Below the pieces are notes generated by a model. That model made no database searches, was not told the origin of the DNA, and was given only the letters and a program-made list of their open reading frames with translations. Positions 19,966 to 29,000 of a stretch of 64,000 bases of DNA are shown piece by piece. This DNA comes from Geothrix limicola (GTDB taxonomy: Bacteria; Acidobacteriota; Holophagae; Holophagales; Holophagaceae), in contig NZ_BSDE01000007.1 of assembly GCF_030268085.1 (NCBI RefSeq), positions 1 to 64,000 on the forward strand. The letters run 5' to 3'. The position numbers were made by a program, and so were the translations under genes. Each line of letters begins with the position of its first letter. The first letter of the stretch is position 1.

Positions 19966-21948
19966 TCAGAACCGGTAGCGCGCGTTGACGAACCAGGTGC
20001 GGCCCGGCATGGGGAATCCGGTCTGCAGCGCGTAGTTGCGATCCAGCACGTTGTTGAAGCCCCCGTCGAAGGAGAGATGAGGGTTCATCTGCCAGCCGGC
20101 TGTGAGACTGGTGGTCGTGAACCCGGGCACGCGCATGGAATTGGTGTCCCACAGCGTGTCCTGGTTCGAGACGCTGGCGATGAGGTAATAGCTCGTTCCC
20201 GGCTGAACCCGCAGGTAGCCGAAGAGGCGGTTGCGGGGTGTGCCCGTGAGCTTGATGGTCGGGTCGCTGAGGTTGGTGCGGTCCAGGTACATGTAGGTCA
20301 GGCCTCCCTGGACGGGGCCCGCAGGCTTGAAGGTGGCGGCCATTTCGAAGCCCGAGTTGCGGACCCGGCCCACGTTCTGGTTCTGGCTCTGGGCCTTGTT
20401 CCCCGTTCCGAGGGTCACCTGCTGGATGAGGTCGCGGACCTCGCTCTGGAACACGGCCGATTCGAGATCCAGCCAGGAGGTGAGGCTGGCCTTGGCGCCG
20501 ACTTCGTTGTTGAGTGCGCGCTCGGGCTTCAGGTTCGGATTCTGGATGAAGTTCTGGCCCAGCGAGTAGCGGTCCTTCAGGGAGGCGAAACGGTCCTTCT
20601 GGGCGATGCTGGCGTACAGCTGGACCGTGGGCGCCACGCGCCAGAACACGCCCACCTGGCCATTCGTGAAATGCTTCGACTCGGGCAGCTTGAAGACATC
20701 CGACGTCTTGGGATTCAGCCGGTCGTAGCCCACACCCAGCGCCATGGACCAGCGTTCGCCCAACGTGATGCTGTCTTCCACGCCGATGGACTGCAGGTCG
20801 TCCTCGAAGGACTTCCAGTAGTTGCTGCCGTCATCTTCGCGGTGCACGTCGGTGCGGGTCTGGATCGAGGCCCGCAGGCTGTTCAAGGGCAGGGCCAGCG
20901 TACCGAACTCCAGGATGCCGCCCTGGGCGAAGTCGTCGTAGTACCGCCTTCCCGTGGCGCTCAGGTTCTTCGGCGTGGTGTCCAGCTTGATGAAGGTGGT
21001 GTCCGTGTAGGCCAGGGTCGCGCTGGTGTAGCCCGTGTGGTAGGCGCGGAAACGCACGTAGCTCTTGGCTCCCAGCATCGTGTTCGAGGTGAAGTAGAGG
21101 CTCTTCTTGTCGGTCTCGGGCCATTTCCAATAGCGCGCGGGCAGGCTGAGATCCGTGGCGATGGGCTGCCCCTTCTCGATGGACTGATCGAGGAAGCCCA
21201 GCGCGTATTCGTCCTGGGCGTTGGGGGTGAAGCCCACCTTCACGCCGCCGACCTTGTTCGTGAAATCCGAGTAGTCGCGCGCGCCGCCATTTTCACGCGA
21301 GGTGGGAACGAAGTCGGAGGACATCCTGAAATCGCCGGCATGCACGTAGCTGGCATCGGCCTGCACGTAGCCGTGGGCCCAGCGGGCCCCCGCGTCGGCC
21401 GTGGCCTTGCGGCCCTGGCCGTCCCAGGCGCCGAGGGAGGCGTCGCCATCGAAGGCGTTCTCGGGCCTGCGCGAGACGAGGTTGACGGCGCCGCCCAGCG
21501 TGTTGGCCCCGTAGGCCACAGAGCTGAAGCCCTTGGCCACCTGCACCTCCGCGAGGTTGAAGGTGGTGAGCCGGCCGAAGTCGCCCTGGCCTTCGAAGGG
21601 CAGGGAGAAGGGGATGCCATCCAGGAAGAGCGGCACGCTGCGCGCGTCCTGGCCGCGCACGAACATGATCTGTTCGTTGCGCTGGTTGGTGGAGAGGTTG
21701 ACGCCGGGCAGCAGGTCCAGGCTGCCGCCGAGGGTGTCCCGGTTGAAGGTCAGCATCTGCAGCTTGTCGATGCGCGTGGAAGCGAGATCCATCGCATCCT
21801 TGTGATCGGTGACGGGCACGGTCACTTCGCCGAGCTTGAAGGTGTCCTGAGTGGGCCTGGCCTGGTCGGGCTTGGCCTCCTGGGCGCCCAGGGCGCCGCT
21901 GGCGAGGATCAGGGCGAGCAGCGTGACTTCAATGGGCGCATGGCGCAT
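19966..21948 (-). CDS. TonB-dependent outer-membrane receptor
   Basis: 660 aa. The ATG at 21948 has AGGAGG eight bases upstream and starts a signal peptide ending GALGAQ; the frame is open 51 bases further. Seen: an N-terminal plug domain (about 40-160) with LFLDGIPFSLPF and VQVAKGFSSVAYGANTLGGAVNLVSRRP; a 22-strand-type beta barrel with PERALNNEVGAKAS; and a terminal aromatic residue RTWFVNARYRF. It imports a ligand using TonB energy. The substrate is not evident; siderophore, metal or cofactor uptake are all possible. It lies downstream of the TiaS-like and membrane protein genes on the same strand, 111 bp away. Confidence 0.92.
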   Translation of the reverse strand: MRHAPIEVTLLALILASGALGAQEAKPDQARPTQDTFKLGEVTVPVTDHKDAMDLASTRIDKLQMLTFNRDTLGGSLDLLPGVNLSTNQRNEQIMFVRGQDARSVPLFLDGIPFSLPFEGQGDFGRLTTFNLAEVQVAKGFSSVAYGANTLGGAVNLVSRRPENAFDGDASLGAWDGQGRKATADAGARWAHGYVQADASYVHAGDFRMSSDFVPTSRENGGARDYSDFTNKVGGVKVGFTPNAQDEYALGFLDQSIEKGQPIATDLSLPARYWKWPETDKKSLYFTSNTMLGAKSYVRFRAYHTGYTSATLAYTDTTFIKLDTTPKNLSATGRRYYDDFAQGGILEFGTLALPLNSLRASIQTRTDVHREDDGSNYWKSFEDDLQSIGVEDSITLGERWSMALGVGYDRLNPKTSDVFKLPESKHFTNGQVGVFWRVAPTVQLYASIAQKDRFASLKDRYSLGQNFIQNPNLKPERALNNEVGAKASLTSWLDLESAVFQSEVRDLIQQVTLGTGNKAQSQNQNVGRVRNSGFEMAATFKPAGPVQGGLTYMYLDRTNLSDPTIKLTGTPRNRLFGYLRVQPGTSYYLIASVSNQDTLWDTNSMRVPGFTTTSLTAGWQMNPHLSFDGGFNNVLDRNYALQTGFPMPGRTWFVNARYRF

Positions 21949-22059
21949 GGGTGCATCCTCCTGGCGCCGGGGGTCCGCCGACACGCTCGATGGTTTCAAG
22001 CGTATACAGCGATTGCCAGTCTGCGAAGAATTTTGGCCCTTGAGGTCGCTAATTGTTAC

Positions 22060-22812
22060 TTAGGTCACTTTCAGGGCCCGCCACAGCGGCGAGGGCGTGG
22101 CGTCTGACTCAGCGGCCTCGACGAAGAGCACCACGCGGCCCTGTACCATGTTGGGCCTCAGCTTCTTCCGAAGCTCCACCCAGCCCGTGGTTACGGCGAG
22201 TCCCGTGGCCCGCTCGCGCACTTCATCCACGCCCTCGGCCAGGATCTGCGGCAGCGCCACGAGGCCTCTGAGGGGATCTTCGAGCTTCCAGCCATCGAGG
22301 TGGATGACGCGCCCGTCATTGCCCCCGGAGGCATGCCCCACGGCTGCCAGAGCCCCGATGACGCCGTCTTCCGTGCCGCCCAGGCCTTCGAGGAAGAGCC
22401 CTTCGCGAGCGGCGAGTTCCCGCGCCTCCGTTTGTTTGATCACTTCGTGCTGGCAACGGAGGGCGTAGGCGTGGATGGAGTCGGGAACGGGAAGGCTGGT
22501 CACGCACAGACCGGGATCGCTGCCGGGCACGAACCAGTCCCGCATCTCCCGGCGGAAGCAGGCGACGATTTGGTCGAAGGCCCTCGCCTGGACATCGGCC
22601 TGGTCATCGGCCCAGCCATCGGTTTCGATGCGGAGGGAGGCCGAGCCGTTGTGGCTCGTGTAGGGCACCCGCGGATCGAAGAAGAGCTGGTGGCGGAGGA
22701 TGGACCGGCAGCGGAAGCCCTCGGGCAGCCGCGAGGCGATGAGCCGTGCGAGGTGGTTGGTGCCGGGCGTGTCCAGCGTATCCGTGTCGTCGATGCCAAC
22801 GAGAAAGGTCAT
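22060..22812 (-). CDS. TiaS-like kinase-domain protein
   Basis: 250 aa. The N terminus FLVGIDDTDTLDTPGTNHLARLI matches the GIDDTD motif of the kinase-like domain of archaeal TiaS, which uses ATP to attach agmatine to tRNA-Ile2 C34. Other conserved-looking blocks are YTSHNGSASL and GLGGTEDGVIGALAAVGHASGGND. The OB-fold and zinc-ribbon parts of TiaS are absent, so tRNA modification is unlikely; bacteria use TilS lysidine for this job. The start overlaps the stop of the upstream membrane protein by 4 nt. The context (membrane protein, TonB receptor) hints at cofactor or metal uptake or modification. Function unknown. Confidence 0.7.
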   Translation of the reverse strand: MTFLVGIDDTDTLDTPGTNHLARLIASRLPEGFRCRSILRHQLFFDPRVPYTSHNGSASLRIETDGWADDQADVQARAFDQIVACFRREMRDWFVPGSDPGLCVTSLPVPDSIHAYALRCQHEVIKQTEARELAAREGLFLEGLGGTEDGVIGALAAVGHASGGNDGRVIHLDGWKLEDPLRGLVALPQILAEGVDEVRERATGLAVTTGWVELRKKLRPNMVQGRVVLFVEAAESDATPSPLWRALKVT

Positions 22813-23429
22813 GACTCGGCTTCTTCGTTCCGTTCGCGCGAGTGGAACCAGATGACGGCGCAGAGCAGGCCCGCCAGCAGGCCGCAGGTGGGATAGGAGA
22901 AGGCGGCCTGCTGCCACCACTCGTGCAGCCCCCGCCCGCCGCCCATGCCGCCGAGCCCGAAGAGTTTGCCCAGTGCCCGCGCGGCCATGGCGCCCGCGTT
23001 GGCACCCAGGCCTGCCAGCGCGAAACCGAGGTAGAGGTGCCAGGGCCTGCGGGCCTTCAGCAGCGCCAGATCCAGGGCGGGGCCCGTGAGCAGCAGGCCC
23101 GTCCAGGCTCCGAGACCCATGGTTCCGAATCCCTGGAAAGCCAGGGCGCCGAGGGCGCCCGCGCCCATCAGGGTGCCGGCCGCCTTCCGTGGGACCAGGC
23201 TGAGCCCCACGGCCATGGGGAACATGCTGAAGATGATGTGGTGTCCCGGCAGGCGGAGGGAGAGGTTGACCGAGGCCACGGCCACGGCAGAGACGATCCC
23301 CATGAGCAGGAGCAGGCCCACTTCCAGGAGGCGGGGCCGCGAATCGGGTTTGGCCAGGCCGGGCAACCGGCCCGCGCCGGCCAGGGCGGAGTGGACGCTG
23401 AAGGGGCGGATCAGAACCGTGGTTGACAT
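22809..23429 (-). CDS. Polytopic membrane protein of unknown function (transporter-like)
   Basis: 206 aa from the ATG at 23429, which has GGAGG four bases upstream; the frame is open to 23507. About five or six hydrophobic helices. The core GHHIIFSMFPMAVGLSLVPR followed by GTMGLGAWTGLLLTGPALDLAL is reminiscent of substrate-binding membrane components of ECF/CbiM-like importers, but no family signature is decisive. It is translationally coupled to the TiaS-like gene. With the TonB receptor downstream it could form an inner-membrane step of an uptake route; that is inference. Confidence 0.5.
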   Translation of the reverse strand: MSTTVLIRPFSVHSALAGAGRLPGLAKPDSRPRLLEVGLLLLMGIVSAVAVASVNLSLRLPGHHIIFSMFPMAVGLSLVPRKAAGTLMGAGALGALAFQGFGTMGLGAWTGLLLTGPALDLALLKARRPWHLYLGFALAGLGANAGAMAARALGKLFGLGGMGGGRGLHEWWQQAAFSYPTCGLLAGLLCAVIWFHSRERNEEAES

Positions 23430-23678
23430 GGATCCTCCGGGAACGATCCATGTATTGTCGCGTGCATAACGCCGTTCTGCCGCATCGGATGCAGCGACGT
23501 ACGACACAAGTGGGCGGGTGGACAGGTGTCATCCAGGTCCCCAGAGCCGTCGAAGCCTCCGAGGCAAACGCCACTTTGCCCGGCGGGAATCGCGGCTTAC
23601 CCCGGAATTCGCACCGGTCGCCCCCGATTCCTTCAGGTTTCCGGCCGTTCCGGCGCAGGATGCCTGCGGAGGTGTTCC

Positions 23679-24710
23679 ATGCGTTCTGTTGCCATCCTCG
23701 GTCTGCTCGCGGCGTCGCCCCTGCTCTTCGCGCAGGCGCCCGCCCTCGTCCTTCCCGACGCCAGCCCCCTGGCCGAAGTCAGCCAGAAGGTGGGGGTGAC
23801 GGATATTGCGGTGACCTACCACCGCCCGGCGGTGAACGGGCGGAAGGTCTGGGGCGGCCTGGTGCCCTACGACAAGGTCTGGCGCGCCGGGGCCAACGAA
23901 AACACCGTCGTCACCTTCTCGACCCCCGTCCAGGTCGGCGGAACCACGCTGCCCGCGGGCCGCTACGGGATCCACATGCTGCCCACGGCCGCGGAATGGA
24001 CCGTGATCTTCAGCAGCCAGTCGCACGCCTGGGGCAGTTTCAGTTACGACCCCAAGGAGGATGTGGCCCGCGTGAAGACGACGCCCGTGGCCACCGAACC
24101 CACCGAGCGGCTCGCCTACACCTTCGATGATCCCAGCGATCATGACGTCGTCCTCTCCCTGCGTTGGGAGAAGCTGCGGGTGCCCATCAAGGTCGAGGTG
24201 GACACCAAGCCCCTGGTGGTCGCCAGCCTGCGGGATCAGCTCCGTGGCCTGCCGCGCTTCTTCGCGGAAGGCTGGAGCGGCGCGGCCGGGTGGTGCGTCC
24301 GCAACAACGTGAACCTGGACGAGGCCCAGACCTGGGTCGACCGCTCCCTGGGCATGCATGAATCCTATGCGGGCCTGCGCATCAAGGCCGCGCTGATCGA
24401 GAAGAAGGGGGATGCCAAGACGGCTGAGGCGCTGCGGGCAAAGGCCCTGACGATCGCCACAGAAGCCGAGATCAACCAGCAGGGCTACATGCTGCTGGGC
24501 CAGAACAAGGTGGACGAGGCCATCGCACTCTTCCAGCGGAACGTGAGGGAGCATCCCGATTCCTGGAACGTCTACGACAGCCTTGCCGAGGCCTATGGCA
24601 TCAAGGGCGACAAGGCCCAGGCCCTCGCGAACTACCGCAAAGCCTTCGACAAGGTGAAGCAGGAGGATCAGCGCGCCCGCATCCAGGGAGAGCTGGACCG
24701 GCTCAAGTAG
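23679..24710 (+). CDS. Secreted DUF2911 domain protein with TPR-like tail
   Basis: 343 aa. The ATG at 23679 has GGAGG seven bases upstream and opens a signal peptide (AASPLLFAQA). The DUF2911 domain (about 25-180) is clear: VTYHRPAVNGRKVWGGLVPYDKVWRAGANENT and AGRYGIHMLPTAAEWTVIFS. The C-terminal 110 residues contain two helical TPR-type repeats (GQNKVDEAIALFQRNVREHP; YDSLAEAYGIKGDKAQALAN). DUF2911 proteins are periplasmic or secreted with no known reaction. It stands alone and converges with the next gene. Confidence 0.85.
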   Translation: MRSVAILGLLAASPLLFAQAPALVLPDASPLAEVSQKVGVTDIAVTYHRPAVNGRKVWGGLVPYDKVWRAGANENTVVTFSTPVQVGGTTLPAGRYGIHMLPTAAEWTVIFSSQSHAWGSFSYDPKEDVARVKTTPVATEPTERLAYTFDDPSDHDVVLSLRWEKLRVPIKVEVDTKPLVVASLRDQLRGLPRFFAEGWSGAAGWCVRNNVNLDEAQTWVDRSLGMHESYAGLRIKAALIEKKGDAKTAEALRAKALTIATEAEINQQGYMLLGQNKVDEAIALFQRNVREHPDSWNVYDSLAEAYGIKGDKAQALANYRKAFDKVKQEDQRARIQGELDRLK

Positions 24711-24720
24711 GGCGGACCAC

Positions 24721-25176
24721 TCAGGATGATTCGGAGGCGGACTTACGCTTGAGTGATGGCTTGAGTGATGGATGGGTAGGCCCTTGCCGCTTGTCGGGAT
24801 CCAGACCTTCGACGATCCAGGCCAGGGCCATCTTTTCAAAATCGGTGGTGGTCGCGCTGAGGTAACGCTCCCATTCATAGATTCCGGTTTCCTTGGCGAT
24901 GGCCTTGAATTGCAGGGTGAGGAGCATGGAATCCAGGATCACGGCGGAACGCAGCATGCCTGCGGCCTTGTAGTGTCTCTGGCCTTCACTCATGAGGGCC
25001 CGGCTCTCGTCGGACAGGAGTTTCAGACCGCGCATGTCCACCAGGACACCGAAGGCTTTGGGAGCCTGGGCGAGGGCCGCTTGAGACGCGCTTACCCAGG
25101 CGGCCATTTCCTCCTTCGAGATCAGACCTGACAAGGTGATTCGAAAACCATGGGGCTGCCGCGCGATCTGATACAC
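24721..25176 (-). CDS. STAS/SpoIIAA-like protein
   Basis: 151 aa from a GTG at 25176, with GGAG five bases upstream; the frame is open to 25314 but the extra residues are Pro/Ser/His-rich and look non-coding. Seen: alternating strand-helix pattern VYQIARQPHGFRITLSGLISKEEMAAWV, AFGVLVDMRGLKLLSDESRALMSEGQ, SAVILDS, ERYLSATTTDFEKMALAWI. This matches small STAS-like domains seen as stand-alone signalling or lipid-binding proteins. No phosphorylatable serine can be assigned with confidence. The upstream genes are a small membrane peptide and a PAS protein, suggesting a sensory operon. Confidence 0.55.
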   Translation of the reverse strand: MYQIARQPHGFRITLSGLISKEEMAAWVSASQAALAQAPKAFGVLVDMRGLKLLSDESRALMSEGQRHYKAAGMLRSAVILDSMLLTLQFKAIAKETGIYEWERYLSATTTDFEKMALAWIVEGLDPDKRQGPTHPSLKPSLKRKSASESS

Positions 25177-25195
25177 GGGAACTCCAAGCTCCTGT

Positions 25196-25351
25196 TCAGC
25201 CTTCGGCCAGGCCGGACTCCGTCTGTGGGGAGCGCAGACCCGGCTCGGGTGAGGACTGCGTGAAGGGTGCGGCGACGACGTCTTCGGTGAACACCTGCCA
25301 CAGGTTATATCCAATGATCAGGCATGTGAGAGGGATGAGGTAGAGGGCCAT
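25196..25351 (-). CDS. Possible small single-pass membrane protein
   Basis: 51 aa. It starts MALYLIPLTCLIIGYNLWQV, one clear transmembrane helix, followed by a polar Pro/Ser tail. No good Shine-Dalgarno is seen before the ATG. An in-frame upstream ATG would add about a dozen residues. It lies in the 200-bp gap between the PAS gene and the STAS-like gene on the same strand, and its coding potential is the only thing explaining that gap. No family recognised. Confidence 0.35.
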   Translation of the reverse strand: MALYLIPLTCLIIGYNLWQVFTEDVVAAPFTQSSPEPGLRSPQTESGLAEG

Positions 25352-25397
25352 GGATGCTCGATGAGGAGAGATGAGGCGACACATTCGGAGTCTTCCA

Positions 25398-25955
25398 TCA
25401 GGGCCAAGTGGAAGCTCGTCCGTCCATGTGTGGGGAGGATACGATGGTTGTGTGGTGCACGGGATCGATGCGCAGAGCCACCAGGTCACCCACCCTGAGG
25501 GAGATGGCCCGATGGGTTGTGACGGGGAGAGCGTGGGGACTTCGCGTCTCCAACCTCGTCATGGACACCGATCCGCTCTTGCCGCTCTGGAGGGTGTGCA
25601 TCACAAGGCGTTGCAGGCCGCACTTGGAGCAGGGGCGAAGGTCGGGGCTTTCGTCCGGTTCGTGGACGCGCTCACAGTCGATGACGTCGTCGAGGCGGCG
25701 ACCCAGAAGCCACGCCCACTCGGCATGGAGGAGGTCGCAGGCCAACTGGTTCGCGGCCCTGATCCGCAGATCCTGATCAATGGCCAGCAGCACGTGCGGC
25801 AGTTCTTCCACCAGGGCCAGAAGTTCCATTCCCTGGCCGCGCTCGAGATCGCGAAGGCAGGTGAGGCAGATGCCGTGGCTGGTCGAATCCTGCGGGTGCC
25901 GCAGGGTGGAAAGCTCACCCAGCTCCGCATTGCACCATGCGCAGATGTGTTTCAC
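25398..25955 (-). CDS. Zinc-ribbon PAS domain sensor protein
   Basis: 185 aa. The N terminus has CAWC and, 26 residues on, HGICLTC, a four-Cys pair that probably binds zinc; the same ICAWC...HGIC-x2-C header is common before PAS domains. A PAS domain follows (ELLALVEELPHVLLAIDQDLRIRAAN, LLGRRLDDVIDCERVHEP), with a further C-x2-C (PCSKCGLQ) inside it. There is no kinase, GGDEF or HTH output domain, so it must act through a partner. The downstream STAS-like protein is the obvious candidate (inference). Confidence 0.7.
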   Translation of the reverse strand: MKHICAWCNAELGELSTLRHPQDSTSHGICLTCLRDLERGQGMELLALVEELPHVLLAIDQDLRIRAANQLACDLLHAEWAWLLGRRLDDVIDCERVHEPDESPDLRPCSKCGLQRLVMHTLQSGKSGSVSMTRLETRSPHALPVTTHRAISLRVGDLVALRIDPVHHTTIVSSPHMDGRASTWP

Positions 25956-25996
25956 AGAAGCCCTTTCTATGTCGAAACCGGGTGTGAAGGACTGGG

Positions 25997-26032
25997 AAAA
26001 GGCACCCTCGAAATGGGCTGAGGGTGCCTTTT
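25997..26032. terminator. Bidirectional terminator
   Basis: A perfect 13-bp stem (AAAAGGCACCCTC / GAGGGTGCCTTTT) with a 10-nt loop has A-tract and T-tract flanks, so it can work in both directions. On the minus strand it lies 17 bases after the stop of the Ig-repeat lipoprotein gene and ends the 26-41 kb minus-strand gene block. Confidence 0.85.
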
Positions 26033-26048
26033 CACGCCTTGATTCCTG

Positions 26049-29000
26049 CTATTGCAGCGTTCCGGTGAAGACGCCGTGGACGGGCGTCGTTCCCGTGGTC
26101 CTGGGGGTTTCACCACCGAACATCGTTCCCATGTAGGTCTGGTTGCCGGAAGCGTCTGACCCGTAGGAGAAGATCATGTTGTCCCAGTTGAAGGTGACCG
26201 CGAAGACCTTGCCACTCCGGTCTCGCACGATGCTGGACCCACCACTGGTGAACATCATCTGGCTCATGACGGATCGAGGCTCAGCCTGCCAATCGGCATC
26301 CGCGAAGTACCCGGTGAGCTTTCCGTAGGTCGAGGCGTTGGCCGGGTTTGTGTCCACGGTCCACGCGCTCCAGAACGTCATCCACAACATCTGGTCATTC
26401 GCATAGGTGTTGTAGAGGTGGTCCACGCCAGGCAGGGCCGAGAAGGCCAGGCTGTGGTAGCCATCCACCTGCCCAGGAACCAGATAGGCACCGTAGGCAT
26501 CGGGCACGGATTCATTGACGCTCTTGTGAGTCAGGTCGCCGGTGGAGGGATCGACGAGGTAGATGTCGATGGCCGCGTTGGTGGAGGTCATCGGGTCTGA
26601 ACCCGGCCAGTTGAAGTCGGTGCTCCGGGTGAAAAGCATGGTTCCGGCACGGTCGAACACCAGGCTGGTGGGGTTGTAGATCGTCGTGGGGCCGAGGTTG
26701 TTGTTGACGCCCGTGGCGTATTTCGGGGAGGCGTCGGTTCCGGCGGCCGTGAGGGCGCCCGTGGTGGCGTCGATTGCATAGGGCTTGATGACGCTGTGTA
26801 CGGAGTCCGTGGCATAGAGGAACTTGCCGGAGGGATGAATGACGATATCCCCCTGTCCGCGACCGCCCGCGACAACCTGCTGGATCTGGGCCGCCGCAGC
26901 CGTGAGAGCCCCGGTGCTGCCGTCGATGTTGAGGACGGCGATGCCTTCGGCGCAGCCCACGTAGAGGCGCGTGCCATCCGGTGTGCTCGCGGAGCAGTAG
27001 GGCGCGGTGAAGCCTGCGGGGAGCGCAAAGGGAGAGCCGGTGATGGCAGTCAGGACACCCGTGGTGGCGTTGGCCGTATAGGCGCTGATGGTGCCATCGG
27101 TGTTGTTGGCCACGTAGAAGTATTTCTCGTCGAGGGTGGTGGCGATGTGGATGGCGCCATTTCCAGCGGCGATGGGGCTCCCCACCGCTTCGCCGATCAG
27201 GGCGTTGGCGGGGGTGGTGCTGCCGTCGTCGTACATGTAGCCCGTCATGGCATTGCCCGAGAGCGGAGACGCGGCATTCACCGGGTACTGGTAGATGTCG
27301 TTGCTGCCGTTGTTCACCACGTAGTACCACTTGGGCGTATAGGTCTTGACCGTCACGGGAATGGAGGTAGGCGTGGTCACGCCGCCCACCGTCACGTTGA
27401 GGGTGTAGGTGATGTGGCCCGTGGGATAGGTGGTGAGGTCGGGGAAGACGGTCGAGCTGGTCGTACCCAGGACGTTGACGGGCGTGGTGCCATCCGTGAT
27501 CACGGCCGCAGTGGCGCCGGCGCTGAAGGTGTAGGTGAAGGTGACGCCCTCACCATTGGTGATGGCCGTCCGGCTGGCGTTGAAGGTCGGAACGAGGGGC
27601 GTGACCGTCAGAGTTGCAGCGGCGCTGGTGGCATTGGGCTGGGTGCCGTTGCTGACCACGCAGGTGTAGCTGGAGCCGTCATCGGCGAGCGCGACCGCGG
27701 GCGTGGTGTAGCTGGCGCTGTTCCCCCCCACGGGAGCGTTGCCCTTGTACCACTGATAGCTCAGGGTTCCGGGTCCCTTGGCCGTGACATTGAAGGTGGC
27801 CGTCTGGCCTTCCATGACCGATCGGTTGACCGGCTGAGCCGTGATGCCAGGAGAGAGCTGCACCACGACCGTCGCCACGCTGGTCGTCACGGTCGCGGGG
27901 ACCGAGGTCAGGGTGTTGGTCACGTCGCAGGTGTAGTCGCCGGCATCGCCGGCGGCGAGGCTCAGGACCGTGTAGGTCTTCAGTGTGGCCCCGGGAATGG
28001 CGGTGCCGTTCTTCTTCCACTGGTAGCTTTCGCTGCCCGTGAAGGTCGCGGTGACACCCAGATTCAACTGGTCGCCGGGGAAGAAGGTTCCGCCCACGGG
28101 CTGGGCGGTGATGATGGGGAGTCCCACCACGGTGATCTCGGCAGGGTTGCTGGTGGTGGTGGCCGTGGTCCCGTTGAGCGAACTGGTGATGGTGCAGGTG
28201 TAGCTGCCGGCATCCGTCGTTGCGAGTGAGGGAAGGGTGAAGGTGGGGGCGTTGGTTCCGACTGCGGTAGCACCCTTGTTCCACTGGTAGCTGAGGGTGC
28301 TGCCGGTGGCGTGCGTGGGGGTTCCCACGGAAAGGTTCAGGGGCTGCGTAGCCGCGATGGTGGCGTTCGCCGGCTGTGAAGCAGGCGCGATGGCCACGTA
28401 GTTCACGTGGAGGGTGGCCACGCTGCTGGAGGTGGTGCCGCCCACATTGGTCACATCCACATGGATGGCCGTTCCGTCATTGGAGGCGATGGTCGGATCG
28501 GTGGTGTAGGTGGCGCTGGTGGCAGAGGCCTCCTGGGCGGGCGTGTTCCCCTTGAACCACTGGTACGAGGCCGCATTGCTGGCGACGACGCTGAAGGTGG
28601 CCGCATTTCCTGCGACGACGGTTCGATCGGCAGGTTGCGTGGTGATGGCTGGAGCCGGGGTGATCACGGTCAGCGTTTTGGGGGTGGTGGTGGCGGAGGT
28701 GGTGGTCGTGCCCAGGGTGCTGGTCACCACGCAGGTGTAGCTGCCGCTGTCCGAGGCGCTGGCGCTGGTGAGCGGGAAGGTGGCGTTGGTGGCCCCGTTG
28801 ATGGCGGAGCCGGCCTTTTGCCACTGGTAGGTCAGGGTGCCGCTGCCGGAGGCGGCCACCGTGAAGGAGGCCGGTTGCCCCACCGTCACGGAGGCGTCCA
28901 CCGGCTGGGTGGTGATGCTCACGTAATTCACATGCAGCGTGGCATTGGTGCTGGTGACAGCCCCGCCCGCATTGGTCACCGTTACGGCGAACACGGCATT

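Noticed and set aside
26796-28229. A Gly/Val/His-rich frame opposite the Ig-repeat lipoprotein
   Set aside because: Its repetitive protein simply reflects the Ig repeats read backwards.
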